Shown here piece by piece: positions 1 to 5,933 of a stretch of DNA of 6,091 nt. This DNA comes from Bacteroidia bacterium (lineage in GTDB: Bacteria; Bacteroidota; Bacteroidia; JAESSM01; NORP286): positions 1 through 6,091 of the forward strand of contig JAESSM010000208.1 in the NCBI GenBank assembly GCA_016764115.1, written 5' to 3'. The position numbers were made by a program, and so were the translations under genes. A model generated the notes under the pieces. The model ran no database searches and was not told the origin of the DNA. It saw only the letters and a list, made by a program, of their open reading frames with translations. The number at the start of each line of letters is the position of its first letter. The stretch's first letter is position 1.

Positions 1-62
1 TGGCAAACATTTTTATTTTCTTAACCCGAAATCAGAAAATCTAAATATAAACGCACAGCAAT

Positions 63-118
63 GTGTATAGGCCATAACTATCCTACGGATGGTAACGCCC
101 ATACACTCCATGTTGGCA
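63..118. repeat. Structured intergenic element 1 (two-part hairpin plus TGTTGGCA)
   Basis: GTGTATAGGC (63-72) pairs with GCCCATACAC (97-106) at 9 of 10 positions. Inside it ACTATCC (77-83) pairs with GGATGGT (87-93) across a 3-nt loop, with one G-T. The hairpin is followed by TGTTGGCA (111-118). A related but not identical element lies after the downstream gene (1549-1653); both contain GTGT..AGG, CCTNCGGATNG and TGTTGGCA in that order. The hairpin is seen directly. Whether it is a mobile or recombination site, a 5' leader structure, or part of a dispersed repeat family is not known. It falls inside a possible in-frame upstream extension of the next gene and argues against that extension being translated. 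Confidence 0.55.
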
Positions 119-132
119 CAAAACAATCAAAA

Positions 133-1545
133 ATGAAAAGGGTATTAATACTGTTAATGTTAACATTCGGCTTGAAGAGCTACGCAACCATTTACCAGGT
201 TGGTTCCGCAAAAACATATGTTTCACCCAATGCCCTCTACACGGCTAGTGTGGTTTTGGATGGAGATACTATTGAAATTGATGCTGAAACATATACAGGG
301 CAACCCGCATTGGCTGTCTGGCAAAGTAACGACCTGTTGATCAGAGGAGTTGGAGGCCGTCCTCACTTAGTTGCTAATGGCGAATATATTTGGGGGAAAG
401 GAATTTGGGTTGTTGCTGGTGATAATATCGTAGTGGAAAACATTGAGTTTTCAGGAGCTGCGGTTCCAAGTATGAATGGAGCAGGCATCAGATTAGATGG
501 AGCTGGATTGACGGTAAGGGATTGTTATTTCCATGATAATGAGAATGGGATTTTAGTTACTAATAATGCCGGGGTTGGAGATTTACTGATAGAGTTTTCA
601 GAATTCGATAACAACGGTTTTGGAGATGGCTTATCTCACAATTTGTATGTCGGAAAAATAAATAAGCTGACCTTCCGATTCAATAATACACACCATGCAA
701 AAATAGGACACAACCTAAAATCAAGAGCGACAGAAAATTACATTCTCTACAATCGCTTAATGGATGAACAATCGGGAACTTCCAGCAGATTAATAGACTT
801 GCCCAATGGAGGGTTCTCTATTGTGATGGGAAATTTAATTATGCAAGGAGATAATGCCCCCAACAAAAACATGGTTGGTTATGGACTGGAAGGCCTGGTC
901 AATACTCCTCCTCATGAACTGCATATCATCAATAACACTTTCGTCAATAAACGAGTGGCATCGTGTACTTTCGTAGACATTGAAAGTGGAACAACCGTTG
1001 CAAATGTTTCTAATAATATTTTTGCAGGAGATGGTGTCCTAATTAATGGAACCACCACCACCATGAACACAAACTATGTTGACGCAACTATTTCAAATGT
1101 GGGGTTTGTAAATGAAGCAGGCTACGACTATCATCTTAATTCAAATTCTCCTGCATTAGATTATGGCACTCCGATTAATCCTGTAAATGGTTATTCGCTT
1201 ACACCTGATTCAATATATGAACACCCAACAAATTTCGGATTGAGATCGGTTGTAAATAGTATAATTGATGCGGGAGCTTACGAATATGGAGTAACAAGTT
1301 CAATTCCTGATCTCTTAGCTGAAGAATTGTTGATTTACCCCAATCCAACAAAGGGAATATTGACAGTTGAGCGTGAAGCTAATCAAATCAAGAAGTTAAG
1401 TGTTTTCAACGCATTAGGCAGCATGATCTCATCAACATCAAATTCGAACACAGTTGATTTATCAACTATACACAACGGAATTTATTTCCTGAGAGTTGAG
1501 ATGAAGGACGGGAAAGATATCGTCCAGCCAATTATTAAGGAATAA
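133..1545 (+). CDS. Secreted right-handed parallel beta-helix protein with T9SS C-terminal sorting domain
   Basis: A 470-residue exported protein. Residues 1-18 (MKRVLILLMLTFGLKSYA) form a signal peptide. Residues 19-386 read as a beta-helix: a DGDTIEI strand near 43-49, many G/N-rich turns with alternating hydrophobics, HNLYVG (169-174), GHNLKSRA (192-199) and DLPNGG (222-227), then NSPALDYG...DAGAYEYG (about 340-386), a usual end of such domains. Residues 399-470 are a type A Por sorting domain: LLIYPNPTKG, a hydrophobic core, then NGIYFLRVE and a short basic tail. The protein should therefore cross the outer membrane by the type IX system and be anchored or released. The fold is that of pectate-lyase-like polysaccharide-active proteins, but I see no catalytic set that fixes a substrate. 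An open frame runs upstream to an ATG at 61, but that extension is a hairpin and would bury the signal peptide, so I chose 133. Confidence 0.85.
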   Translation: MKRVLILLMLTFGLKSYATIYQVGSAKTYVSPNALYTASVVLDGDTIEIDAETYTGQPALAVWQSNDLLIRGVGGRPHLVANGEYIWGKGIWVVAGDNIVVENIEFSGAAVPSMNGAGIRLDGAGLTVRDCYFHDNENGILVTNNAGVGDLLIEFSEFDNNGFGDGLSHNLYVGKINKLTFRFNNTHHAKIGHNLKSRATENYILYNRLMDEQSGTSSRLIDLPNGGFSIVMGNLIMQGDNAPNKNMVGYGLEGLVNTPPHELHIINNTFVNKRVASCTFVDIESGTTVANVSNNIFAGDGVLINGTTTTMNTNYVDATISNVGFVNEAGYDYHLNSNSPALDYGTPINPVNGYSLTPDSIYEHPTNFGLRSVVNSIIDAGAYEYGVTSSIPDLLAEELLIYPNPTKGILTVEREANQIKKLSVFNALGSMISSTSNSNTVDLSTIHNGIYFLRVEMKDGKDIVQPIIKE

Positions 1546-1548
1546 GTA

Positions 1549-1653
1549 CCGGGTGCCAACACTTAAGCTCTAATGCAGTGTTTTAGGACAACAGTTCGTG
1601 ATAGCGGCTGTGGATCCCAACCTCCGGATAGCGATGTTGGCAAAAAGCACCGG
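1549..1653. repeat. Structured intergenic element 2 (long inverted repeat)
   Basis: TGCCAACA (1554-1561) and TGTTGGCA (1635-1642) are perfect inverted copies, flanked further out by CCGG on both sides (1549-1552 and 1650-1653). Within them lie ACAG/CTGT (1591-1594 and 1608-1611), flanked by GGA and TCC, and AACACT/AGTGTT (1558-1563 and 1577-1582), so several folds are possible. Blocks GTGTTTTAGG (1578-1587), CCTCCGGATAG (1621-1631) and TGTTGGCA match, in the same order, blocks in the element before the beta-helix gene. It begins 3 nt after that gene's stop and may also act as its 3' end, but no T-run follows, so it is not a standard intrinsic terminator. Confidence 0.5.
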
Positions 1654-1908
1654 CTTTGTTTTCAGCTATAGGTGTTCAATGAGTTGATTTAGAACACTGA
1701 TTCTCTTACTTTTAACGCGCAACCTATTCAAAAAGCAAGTTGCGATTGAGCAGCTTAAACACTGTAATAGCAACCAATCTCTCCAGAAAATAAAAAATCT
1801 TTTAGGTCAGGGTTTGAAGTTAATAATTTGGACAACAGCGATTTGAGAAAACGGGTTCATAATTATATAAAAAAAATATAGTTTTATACATACGTTGTGG
1901 ATAATTAT
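1654..1908. other. Non-coding spacer with short inverted repeats
   Basis: I see no convincing gene here on either strand. Two dyads are visible: GTGTTC/GAACAC (1672-1677 and 1692-1697) with a 14-nt loop, and CGCAAC/GTTGCG (1718-1723 and 1739-1744) with a 15-nt loop. Both loops are long and neither is followed by a T-run. The last 50 bases are very A+T-rich and carry ATAATTATAT twice, about 40 bp apart, just before the next gene, which would suit a promoter region, though I cannot assign a clear one. Confidence 0.4.
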
Positions 1909-2658
1909 ATGAAAGAGAACTTCCATAATTTCAGAGAAAGAATCATTTTTTACAGAGGAAGCATTCATCAAATTGAAGCCCATTTAGACGAATTTGTAAA
2001 CTTCACAAAAGACAGTTATTCTAAACTCAATACAGACCTAGTGATACCGATAACTGGGAGTAGATTAGTTTATAGAAATATAGTGACTCGCAAGCATGAA
2101 ATTTCAGACATGCGTTCTGCGGAGATTAACAATTTAGAAGAAAAGATAAGTGAAGTAAAAAACCACTATGCTAATTATTGTACTGCTCAATGTTTTGAAT
2201 CATTGCTAAAGAATCTCCTGACTTCATATTACATTTCAAACCCTGAATTTTGTCATCAAAACGAAATCGAACTGAAAATCACAGATTTTACAACGTGCAA
2301 AGAATCACTTGTCAATTCGATAAAAGGAAAAAGAGATAACAAATACAATAAACAATAGTTTGAAAAATTATATCAAATCTCACCAGAGATAAAGTTATAT
2401 GAAACACGAAACTTCATAGACTTTGATTTTCAACAATGGTATGAGGTAATGACTGAAGTGAGACATTCGATTACGCATTCTAACTCTGTATTGAATTTGA
2501 AAAAGATGGTTGAATGGAGTGCTTTTCAACAAAGACTTTTTAAAGAGATCTTTTCAAATGATGTCGTAGAACATTCAAGTATTGTAATCGCTACGATTGA
2601 TAATTTTGATTATATCACGGAAAAATTAATGCAGCATGCTCAAGTTTCAATTTCATAA
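1909..2658 (+). pseudogene. HEPN-like protein gene interrupted by one in-frame TAG
   Basis: From ATG 1909 the frame runs 149 codons to TAG at 2356-2358, then stays open in the same frame to TAA at 2656-2658, with no shift. The full product would be 249 residues. The segment straight after the stop (FEKLYQISPEIKLYETRNF...) reads as normal protein, so the stop lies inside one gene. Residues 185-190 are RHSITH, in the context EVRHSITHSNSVL. This fits the R-x4-6-H motif of HEPN ribonuclease domains, which are often toxins or defence effectors, and it lies after the stop, so the first fragment would lack it. The N-terminal half is charged and mainly helical, and I do not recognise it. A GTG at 1897 would add four residues; the ATG is preferred. 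The coding DNA looks richer in A+T than the operon that follows, consistent with transfer. Alternatives: readthrough of TAG, or a second product from ATG 2449 (69 residues, keeping R-x4-H). The HEPN call rests on the motif alone. Confidence 0.6.
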
Positions 2659-2667
2659 GTTTCGTGT
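2404..2667. repeat. 11-bp inverted repeat pair around the 3' half of the HEPN-like gene
   Basis: ACACGAAACTT (2404-2414) and AAGTTTCGTGT (2657-2667) are perfect inverted copies about 240 bp apart. The right copy overlaps the stop codon. They enclose the R-x4-H part of the broken gene. The match does not extend beyond 11 bp and could be chance in A+T-rich DNA. Confidence 0.3.
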
Positions 2668-2696
2668 ATAAAACAAGATATTTTTTCCTGTTTTCC

Positions 2697-2723
2697 AACC
2701 TTTTCATGTTAGATGGCCCCTAA
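2697..2723 (+). promoter_or_regulatory. Candidate autoregulated ECF-type promoter
   Basis: CCAACCTTTT lies at 2695-2704 and CCCTAA at 2718-2723, so AACC and the TAA-containing box are about 18 nt apart. ECF promoters commonly have an AAC-containing -35 box, and from memory many Bacteroidota sigma operons show AACC followed at this spacing by a GTCTAA-like box. The start site would fall near 2728-2731, giving a leader of about 25 nt before ATG 2755. An in-frame ATG at 2713 lies between the two boxes and could not be translated from this promoter, which supports the later start. Confidence 0.4.
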
Positions 2724-2754
2724 GTTAAAAGGAGATTTGATAACGGTTTTCAAA

Positions 2755-3267
2755 ATGAACGAAGAGCTACTAATAGAAGGCGCTATTGCCGGAAACCGCA
2801 AAATGCAGTATGCCATTTACGAACAAAACAAAGGCATGATGTTTTCGATGATACTGCGAATAGTAGTGGACATAGCCGAGTCAGAAGATGTTCTTCAAGA
2901 GACATTTATTGAAGTGTTTAGAGATTTGAAAAACTTTCAGCGTAAGTCGACTTTATCCACATGGATGAACAAAATCGCTATTCGAAAAGCGATAAGAAAA
3001 ACGAAGCGACAAATTGATACCGACTCATTTTCTGAAGATTATAAACTTGAAATGGAAGACGGTAGAGACTACTTAACGGGAGAAGATCTCGATCGGGCCA
3101 TTAAATCATTACCCACCAAATGCCGAACGGTTTTTTGCATGATTGAGGTAGAAGGATATAAACACCAAGAGGTTGCTGAAATGCTGCGTATCTCAGAGGG
3201 GACATCAAAGTCCCAGCTATCTTATGCAAAGAAACTTCTACAGCAAATGCTTAGTGAATACAGATAG
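2755..3267 (+). CDS. ECF-family RNA polymerase sigma factor
   Basis: A 170-residue sigma-70 family protein with only regions 2 and 4, as in extracytoplasmic-function sigma factors. Region 2 covers about residues 10-85 and includes the AESEDVLQETFIEVFRDL helix (41-58), which binds core polymerase, and STLSTWMNKIA (65-75), followed by a basic RKAIRKTKRQ stretch. Region 4 (about 111-166) carries a helix-turn-helix, GYKHQEVAEMLRISEGTSKS (about 135-154), which would read the -35 box. Length is normal for the family. The frame opens earlier at ATG 2713, but those 14 residues add nothing to the domain and overlap a promoter candidate, so MNEELLIEGA is taken as the start. A GGAG at 2731-2734 is too far (about 20 nt) to be a ribosome site. 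The anti-sigma gene starts 3 bp after the stop. It should direct polymerase to its own operon and perhaps other envelope genes. Confidence 0.92.
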   Translation: MNEELLIEGAIAGNRKMQYAIYEQNKGMMFSMILRIVVDIAESEDVLQETFIEVFRDLKNFQRKSTLSTWMNKIAIRKAIRKTKRQIDTDSFSEDYKLEMEDGRDYLTGEDLDRAIKSLPTKCRTVFCMIEVEGYKHQEVAEMLRISEGTSKSQLSYAKKLLQQMLSEYR

Positions 3268-3270
3268 GAC

Positions 3271-3879
3271 ATGGCACAACAAGAAAACATATATAAGGTG
3301 ATTAAGGATTTACCAGCATTTAATCCTTCGGGCCAGGTGTGGAAGAAAATAGAGCAAACACTAGACAAAGATCAGCAAATCTCGGAATTAATTCAGCATC
3401 TACCTATAAATGAACCAGGAATTTCAGCATGGGATAATATTACAGGATCCTTGACTGATGAAAACAAAGTGAAACGCTTCAAGAGGATTTTTGACACAAA
3501 GCACCTGGCCATCGCAGCATCAATTGCTCTGCTTGTTGGATTAGGTTTTTATTTCGAACAAACAAGAGTAGGTGAACAGATTGCTTACAGCGTTGAAATA
3601 GGCGAATGGCCTGTGGTTAAATCACAAGAATTTGAGAGTAGTGAAGATAAAGAGCTCCGCAACTTTATAGCACAGAGCTGTAGTACCATACCTAATCCAT
3701 GCGATAGTGAAGTTTTTAAGGCACTGCTTAGTGAGCTTGATGAATTTGAAGACAGTTTAGCAGAATTAGATATGATGAGCGAAATGTACGGACAAGATGA
3801 GAATCTTGCTCAGACCCGAGTAGAACTTGAGAATAGCCGTATAGAAGTGATGAATGAATTGATTCAGTTGCTCATTTGA
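3271..3879 (+). CDS. Anti-sigma factor, single-pass inner-membrane protein
   Basis: A 202-residue protein encoded 3 bp after the sigma gene. The cytoplasmic part (1-78) holds two copies of one motif exactly 30 residues apart: IKDLPAFNP...W...I...L (11-31) and IQHLPINEP...W...I...L (41-61). Conserved pairs are L14/L44, P15/P45, P19/P49, W24/W54, I27/I57 and L31/L61. A motif of this LP-x3-P-x4-W-x2-I type is usual near the start of Bacteroidota anti-sigma proteins, where it likely contacts sigma. One transmembrane helix follows (about 79-95, LAIAASIALLVGLGFYF). The periplasmic part (96-202) is acidic, has two cysteines (C137, C144) that could form a disulfide, and ends in a charged helix likely to be a coiled coil (about 150-200). 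I see no zinc-binding anti-sigma (ZAS) motif. Role inferred from position, topology and motif: it should hold the sigma factor at the membrane until a signal arrives. Confidence 0.8.
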   Translation: MAQQENIYKVIKDLPAFNPSGQVWKKIEQTLDKDQQISELIQHLPINEPGISAWDNITGSLTDENKVKRFKRIFDTKHLAIAASIALLVGLGFYFEQTRVGEQIAYSVEIGEWPVVKSQEFESSEDKELRNFIAQSCSTIPNPCDSEVFKALLSELDEFEDSLAELDMMSEMYGQDENLAQTRVELENSRIEVMNELIQLLI

Positions 3880-3938
3880 ATTCCATGAACACGAAACACC
3901 TTGCAGAAATTTTGAACATAAGTATATACCTAAAAGAT

Positions 3939-4856
3939 ATGAAAGCAAACAAAATAGTCCACAGCTTACAACTAATTACGACCATACTCTGCGCTTTACT
4001 ATCGGTGAGTGCCATTGGTCAAGATAAGATTCAAGTTGTAACCAAAACCATTGAGAAGCAATTTGAATACACGTATGGGCAAACCATCGAGTTGAAAGCG
4101 GAAAAAGCCAACGTGATGGTAACTGGAACCAAAGGAAACAAAGTTGCACTTCAAGTTCAGTTTATTGCTAAACACCCGTCAAAGGCAGTTGCCGAAAGGG
4201 AATTGTCTTACTTAAAATTTGGCGTGAACAATCGCGACCGAACGTTAGAGCTCACCAACTTCATAGCTATTCCGAAAGAAATAAAAGGAGTAGAATCGAA
4301 GCTAGAGATACGATTCATATTGAGCGTGCCCGATCACTGCAATCTAAAAATCTACAACAGGTACGGAAGGACGGGCCTTTCAGATGTGGTCGGGGATATC
4401 CTAATTGACTCTCGCTTCGGAAATGTAAGTGCTGGTATGGTTGGAGGGAAAGTCGAGTTGATAACTCACTTTGGAGAACTCGAAGTACAACAGCTAAGTG
4501 GCACTGCTTCTATTATTAGTCAAAAAACGAAAATTCGATTGCTCGATGTAAACGCTACGCTAACCGTAGAAAGTAAATATGGGAAGTGCTATGTGGGGTT
4601 GAACGATGGCTGCAATAAGGATATTAAGATCATATCGGAAAAGGCAGAAGTGCGATTATATACCAATTCATTTGATCGCTTCAACTACGATCTAACTGGT
4701 AAAGAGGTATCAATTCCAGATCTAAATACCGAAGTAAGATCGAGAGACAAGAAGGCGACCTTCAAAAAGGAATTCAACAAAACCAATAAGGAAATTAAAA
4801 TATCAACTACAAATTATCCAGTTATTATAACAACGAACAAACAAGATGTATTATGA
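3939..4856 (+). CDS. Exported DUF4097-like beta-solenoid protein
   Basis: A 305-residue protein. A signal peptide covers about residues 1-28 (MKANKIVHSL then a hydrophobic run to SAIGQ). The rest is almost all short beta strands, as in the DUF4097 (putative adhesin) family. The centre shows an 18-residue period: RYG at 141-143, RFG at 159-161, HFG at 177-179, a degenerate QKT at 195-197, then KYG at 213-215. After that IISQKTKIRL (192-201) is echoed by IISEKAEVRL (231-240). This predicts a stacked beta-solenoid in the periplasm or on the surface. The frame is open back to TTG 3876 and ATG 3885, but those starts put about 20 residues before the signal peptide. ATG 3939, preceded by A-rich CTAAAAGAT, is preferred and leaves 59 nt after the anti-sigma gene. 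Its stop overlaps the next start by 4 bp. Such proteins often follow sigma/anti-sigma pairs in this phylum; the molecular role is unknown. Confidence 0.75.
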   Translation: MKANKIVHSLQLITTILCALLSVSAIGQDKIQVVTKTIEKQFEYTYGQTIELKAEKANVMVTGTKGNKVALQVQFIAKHPSKAVAERELSYLKFGVNNRDRTLELTNFIAIPKEIKGVESKLEIRFILSVPDHCNLKIYNRYGRTGLSDVVGDILIDSRFGNVSAGMVGGKVELITHFGELEVQQLSGTASIISQKTKIRLLDVNATLTVESKYGKCYVGLNDGCNKDIKIISEKAEVRLYTNSFDRFNYDLTGKEVSIPDLNTEVRSRDKKATFKKEFNKTNKEIKISTTNYPVIITTNKQDVL

Positions 4857-5497
4857 AGAAGAAGATATTATATTCAACAGCCGTAGCTTTTATACTTGGT
4901 TTATCAATTAACCACAAAGTATTAGCGCAAAATGATAAAATAACTTATAGTGTGGAGGAAAAAGACACGGCACATTATTCTGTTGGTGATAGATACGATT
5001 ACATTACACGAGCACATATTGAAGAAAAATCGATGTTTAGAATTGGAGTAAGAGGCGGAGGAATTAGCTCTGGACCATCAAATTTTCCCAGAATACATAC
5101 TTTTACCACAGTAGAATTTGAACGCAAAATTGGAATCCAATTTTCGTTCGTAGCTGGAGTCAACGCTGTATTTCAGAGTTCCCCATTTGCATCAAGTGCA
5201 TCGTTGAATGCTTCCCTAAGATATTACTATAACATGCGTAAACGTGTAAGAAAAGGTATGGGAGCGAATAATCTTAGTGCCAATTATTTTGCAGCACGGT
5301 TAAGCAACATTGCGGGGCTAAGTTTCACATCTGATCAATCGCTGAGTTTTGAACCTAAAATTCAAGTTCTCTATGGATTGCAGAGGAGATTAGGAAAGCG
5401 CTGGTATTTCAATGCAGCTGTCGGTCCAGGTATAAACCTTACGAACGGCCATTTCGACCTGATCAATTTTGATGTTTCCATTGGGATAGGGTTTTGA
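4853..5497 (+). CDS. Small outer-membrane beta-barrel protein
   Basis: A 214-residue protein starting in an ATGA overlap with the upstream stop, so translation is probably coupled. A signal peptide covers about residues 1-26 (MKKKILYSTAVAFILGLSIN, cleavage after LAQ). A polar stretch follows (27-60). From about 62 to 214 there are amphipathic strands with alternating residues: FRIGVRGGGI, FSFVAGVNAVF, ASLNASLRYYY, FAARLSNIAGLSF, SFEPKIQVLYGL, WYFNAAVGPGINL and FDVSIGIGF. It ends in a terminal phenylalanine, the usual outer-membrane insertion signal. About eight strands would fit a small barrel. The basic segment NMRKRVRKGMGANN (127-140) is probably a loop. I cannot name a family or a ligand. 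As the last gene of the operon it may be the outer-membrane partner of the solenoid protein or a product of the envelope response. Confidence 0.7.
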   Translation: MKKKILYSTAVAFILGLSINHKVLAQNDKITYSVEEKDTAHYSVGDRYDYITRAHIEEKSMFRIGVRGGGISSGPSNFPRIHTFTTVEFERKIGIQFSFVAGVNAVFQSSPFASSASLNASLRYYYNMRKRVRKGMGANNLSANYFAARLSNIAGLSFTSDQSLSFEPKIQVLYGLQRRLGKRWYFNAAVGPGINLTNGHFDLINFDVSIGIGF

Positions 5498-5540
5498 TTG
5501 GGGTTGGTCCGCGGATTCCGCAGATTAGAGGGCTAAGATT

Positions 5541-5557
5541 GGTTTTGTCACATTAAT
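5541..5557. mobile_element. Possible left terminal repeat of an IS6-type element
   Basis: GGTTTTGTCACATTAAT begins 70 bp before the transposase-like ATG. IS6 elements usually start with GG(T/C)-x-CTGTTGCAAA-like ends a similar distance before the gene, and the GGTT.TGT start agrees. No matching right end is present in the window, so this is an inference from position and a short likeness. Confidence 0.3.
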
Positions 5558-5610
5558 CGTGTTCAAAATCTAAACCGGTAGATGTGGGAAACACGACTAA
5601 CCTTAATGCT

Positions 5611-5766
5611 ATGTATAAGCACCACAGATATCCCAAAGCGATCATTCTGCAAGCTGTTTATTTCAAATTAAGGTTCACTTTGAGCTATCGAGATGTTGAA
5701 TAGTTCCTCAAAATACGTGGAGTAGAGGTGAATCATTCCACGGTGCATCGGTCGGTATTTAAGTTT
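5611..5766 (+). pseudogene. IS6-family transposase, N-terminal remnant
   Basis: Translation from ATG 5611 gives HHRYPKAIILQAVYFKLRF (4-22), then TLSYRDVE, a TAG stop (5701-5703), then FLKIRGVEVNHSTVHRSVFKF (32-52). This is the recognisable N-terminal helix-turn-helix region of IS6-family DDE transposases, where the usual reading is LSYRDVEE..xxRGVxVxHSTVYRWV. The stop replaces the residue after VE (GAG to TAG would do it), and TCG (Ser48) stands where Trp (TGG) is usual. Similarity ends near 5766, before any of the three catalytic DDE residues, and the frame closes at 5803. The copy is dead and cut short, so it marks an old insertion between the operon and the next gene. Confidence 0.82.
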
Positions 5767-5819
5767 AGAGACCTTTGCTCAGCACATATTTATACAATTA
5801 TTTGATTATTAACTATTTA

Positions 5820-5835
5820 TTGTTACTAGTAACAA
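5820..5835. promoter_or_regulatory. 16-bp perfect palindrome, possible operator
   Basis: TTGTTACTAGTAACAA is a complete palindrome with no spacer. It lies just after the end of the transposase-like frame and about 156 bp before the PaiB-like gene. Its size and symmetry fit a dimeric repressor site; no protein for it is visible in this window. Confidence 0.4.
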
Positions 5836-5878
5836 ATCGTTGTATCTCTCGTTATGTCAATCAAAAAAAGATTGCCCA

Positions 5879-5909
5879 TTGTTGTCACAGCTAATACTGC
5901 ATAAATTTA
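5879..5909 (+). promoter_or_regulatory. Candidate Bacteroidota housekeeping promoter
   Basis: TTG (5879-5881), a 20-nt spacer, then TAAATTTA (5902-5909) resemble the Bacteroidota pattern TTTG / TAnnTTTG with 17-23 nt between boxes. The last base differs and A+T-rich DNA gives such matches often. It would give a leader of about 75 nt for the gene at 5992. Confidence 0.3.
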
Positions 5910-5913
5910 CTGA

Positions 5914-5933
5914 CATTAATTTGTGAATTAATG
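5914..5933. promoter_or_regulatory. 20-bp dyad (8-4-8), possible operator
   Basis: CATTAATT (5914-5921) and AATTAATG (5926-5933) are perfect inverted arms around TGTG. The site begins 5 bp after the promoter candidate's -7 box, a place where a bound repressor would block transcription of the PaiB-like gene. It is too A+T-rich, and has no T-run after it, to be a terminator. Confidence 0.4.

Noticed and set aside
61..132. In-frame N-terminal extension of the beta-helix protein from ATG 61
   Set aside because: It consists of a hairpin element, would place 24 polar residues before a clear signal peptide, and does not read like a leader.
1554..1642. Element 2 as a canonical integron attC site
   Set aside because: The ends TGCCAAC/GTTGGCA do not fit RYYYAAC/GTTRRRY, and no integrase gene is present in the window.
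1660..1860. Minus-strand reading resembling the tail of a transposase (NRLRVKSKRISVLNQLIEHL)
   Set aside because: It has an upstream stop, no conserved catalytic motif, and no family I can name; composition alone can produce it.
1894..1908. GTG 1897 as start of the HEPN-like gene
   Set aside because: It adds only four residues; ATG 1909 is the more usual start and lies in frame directly after it.
3876..3938. Earlier starts (TTG 3876, ATG 3885) for the DUF4097-like gene
   Set aside because: They add about 20 residues before a normal signal peptide; the ATG at 3939 starts it cleanly.
3766..3948. 60-residue open frame on the minus strand
   Set aside because: It lies opposite the anti-sigma gene end and the following leader, has no recognisable features, and is a shadow.
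5509..5521. CCGCGGATTCCGC after the operon as a terminator
   Set aside because: The dyad is only about 5 bp per arm with a 1-nt centre and no T-run follows; no clear intrinsic terminator is visible after 5497.
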